DNA of 64,000 bases, taken from contig OX243819.1 of the NCBI GenBank assembly GCA_945859605.1, positions 7,750,927-7,814,926 of the forward strand, read 5' to 3'. The notes under the pieces are model-generated. The model did no database searches. It had not been told where the DNA came from and saw only the letters and a program-made list of their open reading frames with translations. How positions within the stretch are numbered: the stretch's first letter is position 1; each line of letters begins with the position of its first letter. Below, piece after piece: positions 61,244-64,000 of the stretch. Origin of the DNA: Lumbricus rubellus (lineage: Eukaryota > Annelida > Clitellata > Crassiclitellata > Lumbricidae). Made by a program: the position numbers and the translations under genes.

Positions 61244-63058
61244 CGTCTTTGACACATGTCACCTGCGACCATTGTTCTTCATTTTATGCACAAATCAGTT
61301 GTATATAATATGGATCGCCAGAAAATGGCCTATTCCTATAAATTAAGGCACAAACGGACATAATGCCAATCTTAGTTCACCAGGATCTGGACTATGCACG
61401 TGCAAATGGGAAGTATAGGCCTATAATAGTCTATAGCCTTAAACTGAATCAGAATAAGACTTCTGAGACGTCGACGAGTCGGACCCCGAGGCCATCGATG
61501 GCATGCATACATGAGCAATGAGAATAATCATGTATACGCAACATATCCGACTTACATATATATTTATATGCTCTCTTTTAAGAGCTTTCGTATTGCCTAA
61601 GTTGGCAGCGGCTCTGTTATAAGGAGTGGGCAGGGAGCACCTATAGAGGAGATAAGTTGACTGTCTTATACGGGTAAGCAACGCTTTAAAAATTCTCTAT
61701 TTTGAATATATGGCACGCATATCTATGTCGGCGGAAACCAATAAACGTTCTTCGAATGGATATTTATGGAAATTGGATAAGATGGTTCGCAGAAAACCTC
61801 TGCACGATCAACATGTCTATAGTTTAGTCAAAGCATCAGCAGGACTCATACAAGACATATTCACTTAAAGACTTCTTAATGTATGCGGCTCAAAATCTGC
61901 ACCGAACTGCAGAGAGACACATGCAAGGCGAAAGAAGACAAACGAGGAGTGAGAGAAGAGAACACCAGATGGATGAGAGCGAGGAAGTCTAGTACATGTT
62001 TCAGAGACGTAATTAAGGAGACGTATAGATAGATATAAAGACAAACAGTTGCAAAAGGGCACAGAAGAATGAAATCACACGAATACAGATACAAAAAAGA
62101 CAGAGCTATAGGGATGCTGCCACAAAAATGTTTCAAACATCTTGCAATGGGATACACATGCATGTACGAATGTAGCCTATGTTAATACATACGGTTGACT
62201 CTTATTTATAAGACAGCTGCATGCATGCTTACGTGTCCATTCTGGTCGAGGTTGTTGTTGGTGAGTTTCATTTTGTGGAAGGAGAGTGATTGTTTCATCC
62301 AGTGAGCTCCAGACGCTGGTGAGTCCGGATGGATGTACAGTCTGCCTGGCATGTGTGGTTCCGCTTTTCCAGTGGCAACCCATTCCGAGTTGTGGTACTT
62401 GTATCGACAGTCGTCGAGTGGAACGACGTCCATCAGCAAGATGTACTTCGCTCTCGAATCCAGTCCATCCACCGACACCTTGAACGACGGAAACATCCGT
62501 CTGCATGTTGCAGACACACAAATTAATGCAATCTTACAGTATTAACTGCCGTTCAACCATTCGCTTGCCATGCAGCTCTTGCACCATATTCATTAGGCTA
62601 CTAAACTAGTAAATTCTTTGCTAATCTCATTCTTTATATCGATAGCCACCATGCAAATAACTATATATGCGCAATATAAATGTTATGCTGCTGGTATAGT
62701 ATACAGATTCCATGATTTATTTACAAGAAAGGAAAGCGATAAGAAACTAATAGTTGTCTGGTAATCTATTGCCGTGATGAGTTGCTGACCTGCCGGATTT
62801 CGTGATGATCATTTCTGTACCGAGTGAATGAAACTTTTGCCAGAGATCTTTGTTCTCGAGAGTCACTTTGATGTTTTTGTCCTGGTGGAGAGAGCTGGAC
62901 GAAGCGGCTGCTGCTGCGGCAGTGGATGAGGATGAAGAGGAGGTGGGGCGGTGTGTTGGGTATACGTGCAGCTGAGATCCCGTCGCTGCAGTCGGATGAA
63001 GCATTCGTTTCGGATCATAGGTACCCGGATGAGGAGGAAAACCACCGAAATGAGAACC
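33005..63058 (-). CDS. T-box transcription factor B (Tbx6/16-like), intron 4 filled with transposons
   Basis: Tandem paralogue of gene A with the same five-exon plan: 62790-63058, 62233-62500, 60664-60878, 60330-60496, 33005-34008 (TAA). Phases agree at all joints (641 codons including stop). T-box: [20 protein letters not shown] (exon 1), [20 protein letters not shown] and [19 protein letters not shown] (exon 2), [35 protein letters not shown] and [14 protein letters not shown] (exon 3). Exon 4 encodes a poly-Ala run; exon 5 is a long Ser/Gly/Ala-rich tail homologous to gene A's. Exon 1 is open at its 5' end (acceptor GGTCAG at 63059-63064); the initiator is in an upstream exon not found here or is an internal Met. 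Intron 4 is 26.3 kb, of which 24.9 kb is a nested transposon. It appears intact otherwise. Confidence 0.92.
34009..34905. other. T-box gene B intron 4, left remnant
   Basis: Unique-looking intron sequence between exon 5 and the pogo element. Contains a short (CCGT)n repeat at 34709-34733. No coding. Confidence 0.6.
36640..37235. repeat. 56-bp subterminal tandem array
   Basis: About ten copies of a 56-bp unit with GTAGCCCCTAACGTATAAGA, ACGTTGACTCCGTCCCTATT and AACGTAGTGCACAAC. The upstream segment 36480-36640 is made of the same words (AACGTAG, GTACGTAACGTAG) in looser order. Position next to the TIR suggests a transposase-binding or end-protection role (inference). Confidence 0.9.
38625..38815 (-). 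repeat. Degenerate tRNA-SINE copy
   Basis: Minus orientation. ACTTGCCCAAAGTCCCTATG and TTGAACCTCCAACCCTCCG correspond to the SINE body and B-box region at about 70 percent identity by eye. Confidence 0.6.
39885..40070 (-). repeat. Degenerate tRNA-SINE copy
   Basis: Minus orientation, from TATAACGCCCATTCAAACTC through GCATCAGAGTTTCAAGCC to the head CCCACCACTATACAACCGC. Diverged but colinear with the whole consensus. Confidence 0.65.
40804..41118 (-). CDS. Terminal exon of the carried gene
   Basis: 105 codons ending at TAA (40804-40806), after acceptor TTTTTACAG. Reads [20 protein letters not shown], then [40 protein letters not shown], and ends CSYLSKYV. Most conserved-looking part of the protein: hydrophobic, helix-rich, no transmembrane segment. 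Confidence 0.8.
   Translation of the reverse strand: MGSSLQNEAEQVSSFSPVLLIQGEIGGIVTSVKVASEKKLVDAGETIAEGLDRLFKTYWVFNMVYADKCVNILKFLEWKVYKIQEKKNIPTTVKELCSYLSKYV
40804..48291 (-). CDS. Spliced gene carried inside the 21-kb element (SAMD3-like family?), 5' end unresolved
   Basis: Function unknown. Five minus-strand exons join with consistent phases: 48133-48291, 47347-47525, 45204-45354, 41239-41321, 40804-41118 (TAA), 294 codons. Protein: a basic/Ser-rich start ([15 protein letters not shown]), CATTLE-free middle with [69 protein letters not shown], then IQGEIGGIV and [20 protein letters not shown]. The pattern 'P-L-L..YP..F' then '..LF..Y.VFN..Y' resembles metazoan proteins annotated SAMD3-like; from memory, low confidence. 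Candidate upstream exons (about 52886-52968, 51477-51567, 53574-53665, and an ATG exon near 55187-55289) did not join in frame. Introns hold a minisatellite, a LINE relic, SINEs and a TIR element. Confidence 0.72.
41395..42010 (-). pseudogene. LINE reverse-transcriptase 3' relic (CR1/L2-like)
   Basis: The minus frame at 41764-42009 reads [25 protein letters not shown], then [17 protein letters not shown], the palm/thumb region of non-LTR RTs (W-M..N-x-L-x-L-N-x-x-K-x-x-x..D-x-x-L-x-F-x-x-H). Downstream, another frame gives [17 protein letters not shown] and LAALV, the usual C-terminal helices. Frames shift and stops occur. It lies in the last-but-two intron of the carried gene. Confidence 0.75.
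42290..43468. mobile_element. 1.2-kb TIR element with four ~220-bp inverted/direct units
   Basis: The left end ACAGGGTGCGCCCAAAAAAA and right end GGGGCGCACCCTGTATG (reverse-complement match) bound two plus-oriented units (42300-42520, 42530-42740) and two inverted units (43020-43240, 43250-43440). Each unit contains TTGGCCAAGATATTGGC-like, TGAAATTTTACAG-like and TTATGCCACTTTTAG-like words. The centre (42750-43010) has no recognisable transposase. A related single unit lies at 44015-44160. Confidence 0.75.
44185..44600 (-). repeat. Longer-bodied SINE copy
   Basis: Minus orientation. TTTATATAGTGTTTATTC and AGCACTCCCGACTCTAG give the 3' end (compare TTATATAGCGCC and GCGCTCCCGACCC at 63864-63908). 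TAGCTCCGTAGTGAGCCCAT matches TAGTTCCACAGGGAGCCCAT at 63981-64000. The 5' part (44400-44600) has no partner in the window. Confidence 0.55.
46785..46975 (-). repeat. tRNA-SINE copy, diverged
   Basis: Minus orientation. CGGTTCCGACTACAGCGCG..GCATTGGAGTTCCACG is the 3' body, GACTCGAACCTGGAAACCTTC the B-box region, and CACCCCTACGCCCC the head. Confidence 0.65.
48783..49130 (+). repeat. tRNA-SINE interrupted by a second SINE
   Basis: The head (A box and GGTTCGAGGTTTGAATCC B box) lies at 48783-48850 and the body plus 3' end at 48970-49130. The intervening 48851-48967 is a different SINE 3' end in minus orientation: (TAA)n, then CTGCGACGATTTATATGGCA and TTACAAGGGCGCCTTAC. It is flanked by CTCAAA on both sides (48848-48853 and 48963-48968), a 6-bp target duplication. 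Confidence 0.8.
49360..51365. repeat. 25-bp minisatellite with a 675-bp higher-order repeat
   Basis: About 80 units of 25 bp (ACACTGGCACTCTATMTCAC + RAGTA/ACGTA/ATGTA). Rare variants recur exactly 675 bp (27 units) apart: AACTA at 49831 and 50506, GGCAA at 50016 and 50691, ACATAACAGT at 50181 and 50856. A block of about 0.7 kb was therefore duplicated recently. It lies upstream of the resolved exons of the carried gene, probably in an intron. Confidence 0.93.
52078..52380. repeat. 135-bp tandem duplication ending in (TAA)n
   Basis: TGGAATTTGTCTATGG, GGTGCCTCAGATGTA and TTTTGGCGAGAC occur at 52086 and again 135 bp later, each followed by TTGCAAATTC and an AATAATAAC run. Possibly two tandem ends of one SINE or LINE tail. 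Confidence 0.75.
53992..54985. mobile_element. ~1.0-kb non-autonomous TIR element
   Basis: The left end AAATCCCAGACTGGCTGCCC and following CGTACTCCAAACAATATGGC match the reverse complement of the right end with one mismatch. A second inverted pair, CAAAACTCCGAACGGCGGTC (54057-54076) and its complement at 54744-54763, lies inside. CATTCTC occurs just outside both ends (53981-53987 and 54992-54998 area) and could be a target duplication. The centre is made of GAAATGGAAGCTGGATGAA-type repeats of about 37-60 bp. No coding. Confidence 0.8.
55021..55075 (+). repeat. SINE 3' fragment
   Basis: GTCGGGAGCGCCTCTGAGGA..GGCGCTATATAAATGCAC, the 3' end of the tRNA-SINE. It immediately follows the TIR element at 53992-54985. 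Confidence 0.65.
55187..55289 (-). CDS. Possible first exon of the carried gene
   Basis: The minus frame from ATG 55289 reads [20 protein letters not shown], then [15 protein letters not shown], to a GTACGA donor. It could be followed in phase by GTA GAC GAG.. at 53665, after an acceptor TTATGTAG, but that exon does not join further downstream exons in frame. No family match was recognised; it may be chance. Confidence 0.25.
55940..56520. repeat. C-rich diverged tandem repeat (~165-180 bp)
   Basis: TTTGAAGTAAATATTAGCTT..CCCAACGTCGCCCCCACCC (56068 on) recurs as TTTCGAGTAAATTTTAGTTT..CAGCAACGTCGCCCCACAC (56217 on). Pro-rich frames result; coding is not supported. Confidence 0.6.
56755..57420. 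repeat. ~305-327-bp tandem repeat beside the right TIR of the inner element
   Basis: AGCGTGG marks three copies at 56759, 57064 and 57391 (the last partial). Shared blocks include GCTTTCTAAAATTATTTCA, AACATGGAAC, AAAGTTTATTCTCATA and ATATAGTTAGAAGTAAT. Presumed subterminal structure of the 21-kb element. Confidence 0.85.
57761..58265 (+). repeat. 51-bp coding minisatellite in the transposase
   Basis: Ten nearly identical 51-bp units encode [17 protein letters not shown]. The first two differ from the rest by one silent change (GTC/GTT). Both strands are open. They lie between the DDE core and the C-terminal finger, a region normally poorly conserved. Confidence 0.93.
58810..59013 (+). repeat. 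Perfect 102-bp tandem duplication in the transposase C-terminal exon
   Basis: Units 58810-58911 and 58912-59013 look identical and encode [20 protein letters not shown] plus [14 protein letters not shown], two copies of a basic, nuclear-localisation-like segment before the PHD-like finger. In frame, apparently recent. Confidence 0.9.
59825..60329. other. T-box gene B intron 4, right remnant, with (GGT)n
   Basis: After the pogo element and its TA comes a (GGT)n microsatellite at 59903-60050, then AT-rich sequence with ACATACATA runs to the exon 4 donor. The poly-Gly, poly-Val and poly-Thr frames are spurious. Confidence 0.85.
60330..60496 (-). CDS. T-box gene B exon 4 with poly-alanine
   Basis: 55 codons plus one nucleotide at each end. 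The acceptor is ATCGTAG at 60497-60503, not the nearer TGCAG, because only this one keeps the frame from exon 3 (AG + A = Arg). Encodes [18 protein letters not shown], an (Ala)8 run from GCA repeats, then [18 protein letters not shown]. The homologous exon of gene A (26169-26269) shares [13 protein letters not shown]. Confidence 0.85.
60921..61145 (+). repeat. tRNA-derived SINE, near full length
   Basis: Head GAGCGCGGTGGTATAGTGGTGG with an A-box-like TGGTATAGTGG and B-box GGGTTCAAATAC. The body CTTGGGCAAGTCCTTCACTC and GGCGTGAAACTCCG follows, and the 3' end is GGCGCTATAACAAGTGCGCA with an ACAAACAAACAAA tail. It lies in intron 2 of T-box gene B, on the strand opposite to the gene. Confidence 0.82.
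61203..61245. repeat. (TA)n microsatellite
   Basis: ATATATATAGATATATAT run in intron 2 of T-box gene B. Confidence 0.9.
62233..62500 (-). CDS. T-box gene B exon 2 (N-terminal half of the T-box)
   Basis: 268 nt, identical in length and nearly identical in protein to gene A exon 2 (27555-27822): [50 protein letters not shown]. The near identity at the DNA level suggests recent duplication or gene conversion. Confidence 0.95.
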
Positions 63059-63718
63059 CTGACCTATACACACGTACATGTATACACGTTATATATGCTA
63101 CTTTACAATGCACACGTATATGTTATAAGTTACTCTTACATGGGTTTCTATTTGGAACTTCGAGACGCATTCGATTTGCATTTCCTGTTTGGCTTAATAA
63201 TTTCTCTCACAATGAAGATTCATGCATTCGATACAAATTATTATTGTGCATAGATCATTGGCCTGCGTAGATGGTATAAAGTGTCACTGATCATTCTGCA
63301 GAGTTCTCGTTAACTTCCACTATTCCTTATTTCTTCCGTCTATCAATACAACTCATCATACTCATGCATAGCACAAAATTAGCATGCACATATAGATGCA
63401 TAGCACATATATAGATGAGCAGATCGAAGGATTTCTAAAATTCAATCAAGCTTTCGCATACATAAAATAACCGATGCAGCCACACAATATAGACGCCCTC
63501 CCCTCAGCCCTCCCTCTCTTCCTTCCTTTCATTTCTTTCCCTCTTCCCCATCCCTCCTCCCTCCTTATAGCCCTCTGTTCCTCTCTTCTGCCCATGCACG
63601 CACTCTCGGCAAAGATAACATCGGTCATATTATGACCGAATTATACCGTCAAAGAGGCAGCTGTTAACTAAATCAACTGCATGACGGGACAATTCAGTGG
63701 TTGCAACGCCAGGGTAGC

Positions 63719-63753
<35 letters not shown>

Positions 63754-64000
63754 ATAGGGGAAGTGTTTATAGGGGAAGTGAAAGGCAAAGTAAGAGTCAC
63801 CGTATGCGTGCACCCATGCATGACGGGTACTTTGAATTCATTCATTCATTCATTTCAGGCATTTATATAGCGCCTCTTCAAGAATATCTACTCAGAAGCG
63901 CTCCCGACCCAACCACGGCTAAAGAGAACAGTCTTAAGAGCAGAGTAGAACGTAGTCTCAAAGGCTCGAGGTATTAGACGTAGTTCCACAGGGAGCCCAT
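63059..64000. other. Upstream of T-box gene B exon 1
   Basis: Presumed intron or 5' flank of gene B. I looked for a first coding exon and found none convincing. Contains a pyrimidine-rich stretch at 63490-63590, a (TA)n run at 63719-63746, and a longer-bodied SINE in minus orientation from about 63850 to the window end (TTTATATAGCGCCTCTTC, GCGCTCCCGACCC, GTAGTTCCACAGGGAGCCC). Confidence 0.6.

Overview
This is a window of an animal nuclear genome. Protein genes are split into short GT-AG exons with long introns. Microsatellites, minisatellites, tRNA-derived SINEs and cut-and-paste DNA transposons fill most of the rest. A calcium pump (SERCA), T-box transcription factors of a Tbx6/16-like type, Tc1/mariner, pogo/Tigger and LINE relics, and a strikingly frequent palindrome TAGGCCTA in non-coding DNA fit an invertebrate deuterostome. 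Echinoderm or hemichordate is my inference, not proven.

Layout. (1) Positions 1336-22448, minus strand: the first 17 coding exons of SERCA, which I could splice in frame into 627 codons with Asp351 and Glu309 at their canonical positions. The C-terminal ~370 residues lie off the left edge. Its introns hold a solo-LTR-like insertion inside a 21-bp minisatellite, two deleted mariner elements, a tiny TTAA-flanked hairpin element and many simple repeats. (2) Positions 22449-24722: intergenic, repeat rich. (3) Positions 24723-29382, minus strand: T-box gene A, five exons, 535 codons in one frame from ATG 29380. (4) Positions 33005-63058, minus strand: T-box gene B, a tandem paralogue with the same exon plan; its 5' end is unresolved. 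Its intron 4 has grown to 26.3 kb.

That intron is the remarkable part. A pogo/Tigger transposon (34908-59824, TA target duplication, 23 of 24 terminal bases inverted) sits in it, on the strand opposite to the T-box gene. The transposase has its three catalytic Asp residues and a C-terminal PHD-like finger, but one Tyr codon is split by a second element of 21,077 bp (36468-57544) with its own inverted termini (5'-CACTCT) and TA duplication. Inside this inner element is a spliced minus-strand gene, 40804-48291, whose five recognisable 3' exons join with consistent phases into 294 codons. It resembles a poorly characterised metazoan family often annotated SAMD3-like (low confidence). I saw no transposase for the inner element, so it looks like a large gene-carrying, probably non-autonomous transposon nested in another transposon nested in a developmental gene.

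The inner element also carries a 56-bp subterminal repeat array, a ~2-kb minisatellite with a 675-bp higher-order repeat, LINE and SINE relics and two further TIR elements. All exon boundaries were read by eye from splice signals and frame; no search was run.
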